Made by a program: the position numbers and the translations under genes. A stretch of DNA of 64,000 nt from positions 558,001-622,000 of the forward strand of contig CADCXA010000041.1 of assembly GCA_902806565.1 (NCBI GenBank). The letters run 5' to 3'. Source of the DNA: Hypoxylon rubiginosum. Its lineage: Eukaryota > Ascomycota > Sordariomycetes > Xylariales > Hypoxylaceae. The notes beneath the pieces were generated by a model, which had not been told where the DNA came from, searched no databases, and saw nothing but the letters and a program-made list of their open reading frames with translations. Shown here in pieces: positions 32,837 to 44,169 of this stretch; position 1 is the stretch's first letter, and each line of letters begins with the position of its first letter.

Positions 32837-33807
32837 AGCCTACTAAGGCGTCCCAGACGAACTCCACTTGAATCTGGTGAACTAATGGCTGGCTAGGCCC
32901 TTCCAAAACATCCATATGGCCAACGCCGCTCTGAACATGCAATCTCTTCGGTCCTGGCAATAGCTCGTAATGTCGTAGCTGGGCATCTCTCCCGATCAGA
33001 TGATCATTTTCCGGAACTATGAACATCACGGCCGTCTTCTCCAGATACTTCCACATGTGACGCGGCTCCCATAGCAGCAGGTTCCTGTAGGTACCCACGG
33101 TCGTACGGTTGACATGATTCGGCGCCAGAGCAGCCTTCAGAGAGTCGCTCTCATCCTGCATCCCTAGAAGGCGCATGCCGGCATCGCGATCCATACCTAG
33201 ATTGAAGCCCGCCGGGTTCTCGCCCTTGGCGTTGAGCATTGGCACGTAGAAGGGCCCGTTGCCTTTCGTACGCGACTCGCGGTCTTTGGCCGCTTTTGCT
33301 AGTACGCTTGAGAGCTTCGTTGCGTTATGCGTGTACTCCGTAGCAGGAGCCACGGCGACGACAAACCGCGCCCGTGGATCGAGCGCTGCAGCACACATAG
33401 CTGTTGCGCCGCCAAGTGACATTCCCCAGAACCCTACTCCTTGCCGTGAACCAACTGATGCATGAGAAGAGAGAAAAGTGAGCGCGTCTGACAAGTCGTC
33501 AATCTCGCGGAAGGGGTTAATGTCGTTTCGGGGCTCGCCGTCGCTTAGCCCTACAGTTCGAGGGTCGTAGACCAGTGCAGTGATGCCCGCTGCCTGAAAG
33601 GCTGCGGCTGTAGCCGGCACGCCAGCCAGCTCCTTGACTGCATTGAACTACGAATCCGTTAAAAACTTCGTCTCTGGAAGGGGCTGTAGTTATGCCTACC
33701 CCGGGACTCATCACAACTCCAGGCCCCCTTTCTTTCGCCGCATAAATACGACCGCGCAAGGTGATGCCATCTGCGGTCTGAAATTCAACGTCCTCCTGAG
33801 TTGCCAT
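32826..33807 (-). CDS. Alpha/beta hydrolase, polyketide-transferase (af380)-like, two exons (309 aa)
   Basis: Exons 33807-33700 and 33647-32826; the 52-nt intron joins VVMSPG to FNAVKELAGVP. The N-terminus (DVEFQTADGITLRGRIY) and the whole plan match the fungal hydrolases found in polyketide clusters, such as the fumagillin polyketide transferase af380 (family recollection). Catalytic elements: oxyanion region MSPGFN, nucleophile GMSLGGA (Ser), acid VPENDHLIG, and His in VGHMDVLEG. It is divergent from the PKS, which lacks a release domain, so the likely job is to hydrolyse or transfer the finished chain from the ACP. A stand-alone esterase is the alternative. No signal peptide, so cytosolic. 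The stop codon falls in a tetranucleotide repeat. Confidence 0.88.
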
Positions 33808-34801
33808 CGTGAATATCTGTAAACTAACGAGTAATACGAAAATCGAACGAAGAGCGAAATATGAGTTGATCCTATGCTTAGAGTGTTTTGATGAAAGGAC
33901 AGCGAATAGTCTTGTTCATCTTCTAGCCCCTTTAGATAGCAAGGTAGAGATGGTGCAATAAACCTGGCATGGAGTGTATCATACCCAAGTATTTCTTTAT
34001 TTAGTTCTTTCTGATGGCTATCTCATCCATTTTCGTCGATAGAATAGCGCAATGCAATACTCGCATGCTAGAACGAGAATGACGTAAATACCTAGGTATT
34101 CAGAGCTAGGATTAGCTCCCCAGTCGTTGTCGAATGGTAGCATGTAATATGAGCAAACGGCACATGCGGCATGGACGTACCGGCGGTGTACCAAGCGCCG
34201 GGTAGCGTTGCGGCACATGCCGAAAGCACATGGACTGCAATCCTAGATGTATTAGTTAGGAAAGGTATCGTGTCCTTTTAGGGATTGTGAGGCTGACTTA
34301 TTATAGCTACCCATAATCCTCGTAGGCGTTAGGATTCACGGTGGGGGCGATTTAGTACCAGGAGTAGGCGAGAAGGATCCTGTTGCTCCCCTTACTGGGG
34401 TAGCTCACGCGACTGCGACCCAAATCCGTCCAAAGGTGATCGACATCAATCCCTGGTTGGATTTGAGGCTTAGAACTGGAATAGTTCAAAACCTGAATAT
34501 CAATAGCCAATTCAGATGGTTTGGACACGTGGGTTCCTTGTACCCCTGGATTAGTAAACACCGTTCTCTGAAAGGGGCAACCAACCCTATCGTGGGCATG
34601 CTCCCAAGTAGTTGGAAACGTACAATTATGTCTGAAGCATATAGACAATAGGTACCTACTAGGTAAGTAGGGAGATATATATCTCTATCATGTAGATCTC
34701 ATCTGAAAAGCCTCCTCGTTTTCAGACCTGTGATAAACTCCCACACTTACTTCACATCAGACTATACCATTTCCCCATATTAACCCAATCGTAAAGCCAA
34801 T
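33808..34801. promoter_or_regulatory. Bidirectional promoter of the hydrolase-PKS pair
   Basis: Nearly 1 kb separates the divergent hydrolase and PKS starts. It contains a GAGATATATATCTC palindrome (about 34671-34687, ~120 bp before the PKS ATG) and a GGTACCTACTAGGTAAG word just before it. Short frames at 34352-34651 have no features. Shared control of the two genes is likely from arrangement alone. Confidence 0.45.
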
Positions 34802-37800
34802 ATGGGGGCAAATAGTCATGGCACTTACGACAAAACCGGTGCCAATGGCTTCGGAGGGGCCAACGGCACCAATGGAACAAATGGTACCAACGGGGCTCAC
34901 ACATCAGGAGACACAAGACCTCATACCAGCACAAGCGGCGCCTCGAAGCCGAGAAAATACACTCAGGAGCCCGTCGCCGTGGTGAGCATGGCGTGTCGCC
35001 TGCCGGACGAATGCCACACGCCCCACGCACTATGGAAATTCCTCGAGCAAGGGAAGATCGCGCGTAATACGCCGCCGGAGACCCGGTTCTCGATAGGCAC
35101 CCACTACGACGGCTCGCTCAAGACCGAGACGATGGCTTCCCCGGGAGGCATGTTCCTGCAGGGGGTCGACCCCCGCGATATCGACGCGCAGTTCTTCCGT
35201 CTGTCCGGCATCGAAGCGTCGTCTATGGACCCGCAGCAACGGCAGCTGTTAGAGGTTGTATACGAGGGACTCGAAAACGCCGGTGTTCCTATGGAACAGG
35301 TGGACGGTGCTCCGGTTGGCTGCTTCGTCAGTTCGTTTGCTTGCGATTACGGCGACGTGCAGGCTCGCGACCCGGAGAACCGTGCTTCGGCCACCATGAT
35401 CGGGATTGGGAGAGCCATGCTGAGCAATCGATTAAGTCATTTCTTCAACTTCAAAGGGCCTAGTATGACTATCGACACGGCTTGCTCAGGCTCGTTGATT
35501 TGTCTGGATATGGCATGTCGGTATCTGCAGACAGGGGAGATCAACTCAGCTATCGTGGCTGGCGCAAATATCTACCTCAGCCCGGAGCATGTAATGGATC
35601 ATTATATGGGCGCTAACGGCACGGCGTCGTTGAGCGGGAAGTGCCACACGTTCGACGCGAAAGCTGACGGATATATCAAAGCTGAAGCCGTTAATATGCT
35701 GTATCTAAAGCGCCTCGACGATGCTATCAGGGACAAGGACCCAATCCGAGCAGTCATTCGAGGATCAGCAACGAACAGCGACGGTCGTACCATCGGAATT
35801 GCGAGTCCAGATTCCGACGCACAAGCTCGGGTCACTCGCCAGGCCTATGCTAATGCGGGCATATCTGACTTGAAAGCAACGAGCTATGTTGAGTTTCACG
35901 GAACCGGTACTCGAGCTGGAGATGGAATCGAAGCCAACGGCGTTGCGTCGGTGTTTGCCCCTTACAAATCTGCAGATAACCCACTACTAGTTGGATCAGT
36001 AAGCTTTTGCCCACCCACTGCTCGTCATATAGCAGACTCGTAGTCGTAGATGCATCCTTGCTGACTATTTATCTCAATAGGTCAAAAGCAACATTGGGCA
36101 TTCGGAGCCGGCAGCCGGTATATCCGGCGTTCTCAAGACGATCCTCTCCCTGGAGAAGGGAATAATTCCGGGAAATCCAACTTTCCTCGATCCTAACCCG
36201 AAAATCGATTTTGACGGGTTGCGAATTCGTCCCTTCAGAAAGTCCATCAGGTGGCCGTCTGTACCTCTTCGACGAGCCAGCGTCAATTCCTTCGGCTACG
36301 GTGGATCCAACGCCCACGCGATTCTCGAGGAGATAAAGGGGCCAAAAAATTTCATCTCTTCGTACATTGACGAGGAGGAAGACGACCTATTCGCCGAAGA
36401 GGAGGTCGAGGAACGACCGTATCTGCTCGTATTCTCGGCGAATGACGAGCAGTCCCTCCTTAAACAAGTTTCCTCTTTGGATCAACATTTATCTAATCCA
36501 GGAGTCAAGGTTGAACCGCGCGACCTAGCTTACACGCTCTCCGAGAGAAGATCGCGGCATTATCATCGTGGATATGTAGTAGCCAAGGGAAACCAGCTCG
36601 ACGGACAGGACCTCATTCGTGGGACAAATCGGACAGAAGTACCAAAGCTCGGTTTCATTTTCACTGGTCAAGGTGCGCAATGGTCCGAAATGGGTAGAGA
36701 CCTTCTCGAGACGTTTCCGATTGCTGCTCGCGAGGTTAGATACTTGGATAAGGTACTTCAGAGCTGTTTTGATCCCCCGAGTTGGACGTTATACGGTATG
36801 TAGACCTAGCCGTGTACGGTGAATGTCGACGCTCAGTACTAATCGGAAAATAGACGAACTCACTAAACCTCGAAGCGCCGAGCACCTAAGACTCCCAGAA
36901 ATATCACAGCCTTTTGTGACGGCCCTTCAGCTCGCAATGCTTGCCTTACTGAAGGCCTGCAATGTAGAATGCCAGGCTGTCGTTGGCCATTCATCTGGAG
37001 AGATAGCTGCCGCGGTTGCTGCAGGCCATCTTACATCTGAGCAGGCGATAAAGATCGCCTATTACCGCGGAAAAGCGACCTCGCACGCCAAGTACAATGC
37101 ACCCGTAGGAATGTTAGCGGTTGGCTTAGGTTCGGATGATGTTCGACTCTACCTAGAAAACACGTCCATCGAGATTGCCTGCTACAACAGCCCCCAGAGT
37201 GTCACTCTGTCTGGGAACGAAGCTGAGCTCGTCGATATAGAGCAGAAGATCAAGGGCGATGGCCATTTCGCAAGACTGCTTCTTGTCGATGCAGCGTACC
37301 ATTCGAGGCATATGGCTAATGTCGCGGGTCTCTATGTAGACTACCTGGACAAGCATGTCGAATGGCCACTACCCAAGCAGCATGCTACCATGTACTCGTC
37401 CGTCAAAAACAAGCCAGTAGCCGATCCGTTAGACTCTTCGTACTGGGTCCAAAACATGGTATCACCAGTGCTTTTTCACCAAGCATTGCAGCGACTAATC
37501 AAAGAAGGAGGCGTCGACTACCTCGTCGAGATCGGACCAAGCAACGCATTATCTGGTCCGGTCAACCAGATTAAGAAAGCTATCTCTTCGTCGATAGATT
37601 ACTCTCCCGCCTGGAAAAGAGGTTCTGATGCACTTCAGACCATGTTCGACTTAGGCGGCAAGCTGTTCACAATCGGATATCCGATTAGCTTGACACATAT
37701 GAACTGGGGAAGGGAGGACCAGACTGACGAGCCAACCTTCGTTGCCGATCTCCCCAACTATTCTTGGAATCATACGACTAAGCATTGGCACGAGACCGAG

Positions 37801-40800
37801 TCTAGTACGGATTGGAGGTTTCGGAAATTCGTCCATCACGATCTGCTAGGCGGAAAGGTGCTCGGTACTCCATGGTCCAATCCATCCTGGAAAAAGGATC
37901 TCAAGCTTGGAGAGGTAACCTGGCTAAAAGACCATTTGGTATGTGAGAGTGTCCCAGTATATTCGGTGTTAACTTACTAATCACCATATTGATGTAGCTC
38001 GGCGATAGCTTTGTCTTCCCAGCCGCTGGCTATATCGGGATGGCTATGGAAGCCATTTTCCAGAAGAGCAAGGTCACCGGGCGTATCCCAGCATCAGCGG
38101 CGGTTAACCAAGTCACTTATAAGCTGCGGAACGTCTCTTTTCACAGGATGCTTTCTCTTGAGCAGGACAAGGAGACCAGAGTCCAGCTGGCGCTTGAACC
38201 TTGCCTAAGTACTAAGGACTCTTGGCACGAGTTCACCATATCGTCGAGTTCGAATGGCATTACAACAGAGCACTGTCATGGACTCGTAAGCATCGGAGAA
38301 CACGCAAAACAAAGTATGCCCCTTCCCTCAGCATACCTTGGGCAGGCGATTTTTGAAACTGATATCGCTAACCTGGTTTGAATCTCCAGTTCCAACTCAA
38401 GAGGATATTGAGCCGCTTCATCATCCAGCTCCAGCTTCGGTATGGTATAAGGCCATGCGAGATGTAGGATACTACTTCGGGCCTGCATTTAGATGCCAGG
38501 TCGAAGTAGAGAGCAAGGCCGACGCCCGCCGTAGTCGTGCCATCCTCAACCTAACGCCGCCGAAATCACGCTACCCCCAAAATCCTTACATCCTCCATCC
38601 TGCCATCATAGATTCGTGCCTACAAACAGGCACGGTTTCCCTGTGGCGCGGCCACCGCTCTGCCGTAAACACACTAATGCCACCAGCGCTTATTGATGAT
38701 TTGGTCATCTTTGCCCAGGACAAGCATGACGACGAGTCCAGTTCTGAGCGTGCTGTAGCAGTATCAACTGCGGAATGGACTGGCGTTGGAAGACCGGACG
38801 ACGAGAAGCGATACATGAGCGAGGTGAAGCTCTTTGGAGAGAAGAGCGGTGATATGCTTTTCCATCTTAAGGGACTGCGATACCATGCGATCGATGCAGG
38901 AGTTGAAAAGCCGCACACCTTCACTCAGGTCATTTGGAACCAAGACATTGAGTTCCTAACCACCGAGCAAATGTCAAAGGTCCTAAACAGTGTTGAAAAG
39001 GGAAATAGCAGCGACATTGCTCTCGCACGGGTTGCCAAGGTCACGGAGCTAGTAGCACACAAGAACCCGTCGGCAAGAATCCTTGAGGTGGTTCTAGATG
39101 ATGACCTGGAAGCAGCTCACAGTCTGTGGATTGACAGCGTTAAAGGACAGGCCGGTCAGATCGCTAAGGGATGCCAATACCATATATCTTTACCATCACA
39201 GCGGGCCGGATTGGATGCCCGCGAGGAATACGCCAAGGAATCGAATATCAACTTTGCCGTTCACAGCGTAAACGAACCTTTCACAAGCATTGAACAAGCT
39301 GACGGCGAGGAGAAGTTTGACATAATACTCGTACGAACCAGTCATCTCGCGACGGCGGCGAAACACATGCTGAACCATGCGCGCAACGTGTTGACAGACC
39401 ATGGGTATTTGATTGTGGTAGACGATCACAGAGGTCTTCAGACTAATGGTAGGTTCTGCTTCGTCAGCTCGACAAGAAATGTGTTATACTAACGTGGCAC
39501 AGGCATAAACGGAGAACTCGCATCGAGTGATGAGCCCATTGCCGTCGATGGACTCGCGACTGTGAATGACGTCCGGGGTACAGGAGATATCCAGATGGCA
39601 TATCTGGGAACACCGATAACTAAGACGATCCAGAGTCTCCAGCCAGATAAAAAGATTCATCTGGTGCATTTCAACGCCGACAGCAATGCCACGAATCCAA
39701 CAAGAGACCTACTCGCTGATCGTGGTTGGGAAGTTGTGGAGCATTCATTACCACTGAGTGACATCCCCCCTGAGAGCACAGTAGTGGTTCTCAACGAGAT
39801 GTTCGCTCCTGTTCTGTCGAATATAAGCGACGACCAATTCGAATCGCTACGGATGCTCATCGACCTCAAATGTAGGCTACTTTGGGTGACGATGGGATCT
39901 CAGATGAAAGTTACGCATCCAGAACTTGGTCTCTTCTTCGGCACTTCTCGCACCTTATTGTCTGAATACCCAACACACCTAATCATGTGCTTGGACGTTG
40001 AATCAAACACGGATCCTATAAGCCTTGAGTCCATTCATACAGCGTTGCAGCACATTAACTCGGTGGATGACCTGGCTCGTGTTGATAGCGAGTTCGTTGA
40101 GAGAGATGGGACGTACCACATTAGTCGTGTAGTACCTGATGACCCAGTCAACCAGGCTGAGAAGGATGACAAAGAAGGTCCCGAGCTTGTCCCTGAGATT
40201 ATACACGGCCATAAATCAACCATCCGTCTCATCAGTAAACGACCCGGCACTTTAGATGCTTTGATGTACACCGAAATTCCCGATGAGCCGCCCTTGGCCA
40301 ATGACGAAGTAGAGGTTGACATCCAAGCTGCGGCGTTGAATTTCAAGGTCTGTATACCACACATTCAAATACGCAGAACCTTCTGCTAACCCCTTTCAGG
40401 ATTTGGCAAATGCCATGGGCTTTGTGGCCGCTAACGATCACCGATTTGGCTTAGAATGCACTGGATATGTCGCGCAGATGGGCAAGGATGTCCCTAACCT
40501 AAAGGTGGGCGATCGAGTTCTCCTGGTAAGAAGAGACGGTGGTTGCTTTGCCAATAGAGTGAGAACGCGATACCATGGTGTTCACCGTCTTCCCGACTGG
40601 ATGTCATTTGAGGTAAGGAGTCATTGGACTGAGTCATTCTGTATGAAGGTGTCGCTAACAGCCATCCAGGACGGTGCGACGCTTGGTATCTGTGTCCACA
40701 CTGCCATATACAGTTTAATCGATCTAGCAAAGGTTCAAAAGGGCCAGACGGTTCTGATCCATTCAGGTTCTGGAGGCGTCGGATTAGCAGCAATCCAGCT

Positions 40801-42597
40801 TTGCAACTATCTCGGAGCCGAGGTATACACCACCGTCGGAACGGACGCGAAGAAGAAGTTCCTCGTGGAAAACTACGGCGTTCACGAGGATCGGGTGCTC
40901 TCGTCGCGGTCGATTACCTTCGCCACAGAACTTATGAAGGCCACCAACGGACGTGGAGTTGATGTAATTCTCAACTCGCTAACAGGAGATATGCTCCATG
41001 AATCTTGGCGTTGCATTGCTGAGAACGGCAACTTCATCGAGATCGGCAAGAAGGATATGCTTGATCGTCATAATCTGTCCATGGAACCGTTCGATCGAAA
41101 CGCCTCTTATCGTGCTTTCGATCTGTCTCGTAAGAGCATTACAGATGAAACTACTCAGAGGTAAGTGAAGAAGATGAAGAAGACTCGCAATATTTTTCTC
41201 TGTGCTGACATACCGCAGGGTTGGAATCTACTCGTTCGAACTCATTCGCCAGGGCCATATTAAGCCGCTGCATATTTGCAAGGTTTTCCCTTTCGAAGAG
41301 ACCATCGACGCATTGCGTTATATGCAACATGGCAAACATATCGGCAAGGTCGTCATCTCCTATGAGAAAAGTAAGACGGTAAAATTGCCGGTAAGTCATC
41401 AGCCAACAATATTCCAGCTAATCACTTTTCACTAACTTTCGATTGTCCTAGATCCAACCTGCCGTTCCTACACTGAAGCTTCGCGCAGATGCTTCTTACC
41501 TCATTTCTGGTGGTTTCAAGGGATTGTGCGGAAGCCTGGCCATCTATCTCGCTCGTAATGGGGCAAGAAATATTGTGGTCATGTCGCGTAGCGGGTACAA
41601 AGATCCTGCCTCTCGTGCAACCATCTACAATCTCGATGCGATGGGTTGCCACGTCGATCTAGTTGTGGGCGACGTGACCAATATCGACGATGTGAGGCGC
41701 GCCTTCAAGAGCGCGTCGAAGCCGATTGTCGGAGTCGTTCAAGGCGCAATGGTGCTCAGGGACCGAATGTGGGCTCAAATGGGGCCTCAAGAATTCCGCG
41801 AGCCTATCGATCCGAAAGTAAAGGGCACGTGGAACCTACACCTGGCCGCGCAAGAACAATCCACTCCTCTTGACTTCTTTACGATGCTCTCAAGCGTAAG
41901 CGGGTTCGCGGGTCTAATGTCGCAAACCAACTATGCGGCTGGCAACGTCTTCCAGGACGCCTTTGCCACCTACCGTTTGCAGCAGGGTCTGCCAGCTAAC
42001 ACCGTTAACCTCGGGCTCATCGAGGATGTCGGCTACTTCGTAGATCGCGATAACCTCAGTAGGCGCCTCGAGTCGGCCGGATGGTCGCCTATCAATGAGG
42101 CTCTTCTGCATCGCATACTGCGCGCCAGCATCCTACAGCAAACCCACAGCCTAAACCCTCATAATACGGGTCAGCTCGTCACGGGTATCACGGTTCCCTT
42201 GATCCCGCCGAGGACGCCGATTGAGCCGCTGCATCGTTTTAGCGCTCTCCGCCCGGCGGCAGGTTCCAAGGAGGCAGGCAGTGGCGGATCGGGAGCGTCT
42301 GGCAATACGAAATTGAGCCTTCTGAAAAATGCGTCGAAAGCGGATGTCGATCACGCCACAGTGCTCGCCGCGGCGGTAGAAGTTGTAAGCGCGGTGTTCA
42401 TGCGCAGCCTCGGAATTTCAGAGGCTCTAGAGGCTTCGAGGCCTTTAGCGAGTTACGGCATTGATTCCCTCATCGCCGTCGAAATGCGCAACTGGGCTAG
42501 GTCCGAATTGGGAATAGAGCTCAGTGCGCTGGAGGTCGTGGGAGCGAAGACCTTGGAATCTCTCTGTGAAAGTATTCTGAAAAAATTAGGTGCTTAG
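34802..42597 (+). CDS. Highly reducing type I polyketide synthase, KS-AT-DH-psiMT-ER-KR-ACP, ten exons (2412 aa)
   Basis: Exons: 34802-35998, 36081-36795, 36854-37938, 37998-38313, 38390-39448, 39503-40347, 40400-40612, 40670-41160, 41219-41390, 41452-42597; all junctions are phase-consistent. After an Asn/Gly/Thr-rich leader the KS carries Cys228 (DTACSGSL), His366 (EFHGTGTR) and His406 (SNIGH). The AT has GHSSGE (Ser ~684) and AYHSRHM. The DH has His998 (WLKDH) and Asp1179 (HPAIIDSCLQ). The methyltransferase region (~1280-1430) has lost its SAM motif (ILEVVLDDDLEA where EIGAGTGG is expected). The ER has SGSGGVGLAAIQL, the KR GGFKGLCGS and NYAAGN, and the ACP Ser2370 (YGIDSLIAVE). It iteratively builds a reduced, probably unmethylated chain from malonyl-CoA in the cytosol. 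There is no thioesterase or reductase at the C-terminus, so release depends on a partner, most simply the divergent hydrolase. Confidence 0.95.
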
Positions 42598-43143
42598 TGA
42601 TTTAGAATTTTTAGAAATCTTTAAAACGTTTACAGTGCCAGACTACTGTGCGAGTGAGAATTTAAACTATACCATGTAAATACAGGGACCTTATCATTTA
42701 TGATCTTGAATGTTATAGCGCATGAGCTATGTATTTACAGCGACGTATAGCGCTTAGCTGCCTCTACTTACAGGACAGATTGGAGAAGGGTGGGAATCTT
42801 TCAGCCCGTAGTCTGCCGCACTGTACAATTTTAGCGGTTTAATGGAACCCCATTGTAAGTGGTTAGGCCTTATGGAACCAGGAACAGAATCCTAGAACGC
42901 AGAAACGTGGCAAGACAAGGATTAGAGAGCTCAGCTCAGCGTGCTTCGTACTATATTTAAATATTAAGGCGCAGCAATGGCAAGCTGTCTCTGTATCGAC
43001 AGGTTCCTGTTCTCGAAGCACTCAAAATGGGGCCGAGCGCGACGGAATGGCAGTTCCGTTTATCATAGCCAAAGTGATGCATAAGGAAATCCAGTCCATC
43101 ACCTGAAATCATCTCAATAACTCGAAGAGGCACGAACCTCACG
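42598..43143. other. Intergenic between PKS and SDR; possible degraded foldback element
   Basis: No gene. Words such as TGTAAATACAGGGACC and ATGTATTTACAGCG form a short inverted pair, and GCCTTATGGAACC echoes the ends of the 9.1-kb element. This could be an eroded relative, but the arms are too diverged to define. Confidence 0.35.
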
Positions 43144-44163
43144 ATGGAGAAACTTCGCGACTTCTGGCAGCAGACTTTCCCGCCCGCCCCAACCTTTACT
43201 GAAGATTCGCTCTCCAGGCAAGATGGTCGCGTGTTCATTATCACGGGCGGTAATTCAGGGGTCGGTCTGGCCCTCGTAAAGCTCCTCTACCCGACCGGCG
43301 CAACGATATACATGGCAAGCCGGTCGCAGGAGCGGGTTGATGCCGCAATAGCGTCCGTCATCAACGAGGCCGTGATGGGAAATGATATTGAAGGCGCAGG
43401 AACAATTACTTTCATGCCGCTCGATCTCAATGACCTTACTACCATAAAATCGTCTGCCGCCTTTTTCGCTTCGCGCGAGTCCCGACTAGACGTACTATGG
43501 AATAACGCCGGCATCGCTGGAGCACCTGTTGGAACGAAGACCGCGCAAGGGCTAGAGGGTCATGTTGGCGTCAATTGTGTCGCCCCGTTACTCCTCACAC
43601 AAGAGTTAGCACCTCTGCTACGCAATGCTGCCATGTCGTCGCCTCCCGGTGCAACACGCGTGGTCTGGACGGGATCCCTGAGTATCGAAGCATTCTCGCC
43701 TCCAGGCGGAGTAGATATCACCCTTCTCGATCAGCTCAACAGAGATGCAAAAGGCACGCAAGACGATGCGCGCGAGTACGGAATGAGCAAAGCCGGGAAT
43801 TGGTTTCTTGCCGTCGAGGGGGCCCGAAGGTGGGGCAGCGAGACGGCCCCAGGAAAGGGGGACGCCTTCGTCAGTGTTGCTCAAAATCCAGGTCAGATCG
43901 ACACGGCGGCATACAGGCATAGATCTGAGCTTCTAATGAAGTTTCTGAGGCCGACCATGTATCCGCCGAAAATGGGAGCCTATACGTTGCTTTTCGCCGG
44001 CTTGTCTCCTGTCATCGGACTCGAGCAGAATGGGGCGTACGTACTTCCTTTCGGAAGACTACAAGACAGAAGTATCAGGCAAGATATTGTGAAGGCGATT
44101 GAGGATGGCAAGGCACAGGAATTCTGGAAATGGTGCGAGAAAGTCTACGGGTTTCATATATAA
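43144..44163 (+). CDS. Short-chain dehydrogenase/reductase (339 aa)
   Basis: Single exon. A Rossmann NAD(P) site TGGNSGVG (~34-41), NNAG (120-123), the catalytic Ser around 178-180 (WTGSLS) and YGMSKAG (Tyr212, Lys216) define a classical SDR of the retinol-dehydrogenase/protochlorophyllide-reductase-like type. The ~340-residue length with a C-terminal helical extension (EFWKWCEKVYGFHI) is typical of secondary-metabolism SDRs in fungi. It lies 0.55 kb after the PKS on the same strand and probably reduces or oxidises a keto or hydroxyl group of the polyketide. Its stop codon is only 6 bp from the stop of the convergent MFS gene. Confidence 0.92.
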   Translation: MEKLRDFWQQTFPPAPTFTEDSLSRQDGRVFIITGGNSGVGLALVKLLYPTGATIYMASRSQERVDAAIASVINEAVMGNDIEGAGTITFMPLDLNDLTTIKSSAAFFASRESRLDVLWNNAGIAGAPVGTKTAQGLEGHVGVNCVAPLLLTQELAPLLRNAAMSSPPGATRVVWTGSLSIEAFSPPGGVDITLLDQLNRDAKGTQDDAREYGMSKAGNWFLAVEGARRWGSETAPGKGDAFVSVAQNPGQIDTAAYRHRSELLMKFLRPTMYPPKMGAYTLLFAGLSPVIGLEQNGAYVLPFGRLQDRSIRQDIVKAIEDGKAQEFWKWCEKVYGFHI

Positions 44164-44169
44164 ATTCTA

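Noticed and set aside
37269..37320. AYHSRHM in the PKS AT considered as a lost catalytic His
   Set aside because: The catalytic His aligns with the first His (as in FHS of fatty acid synthase), which is present; the Arg replaces the next, non-essential position.
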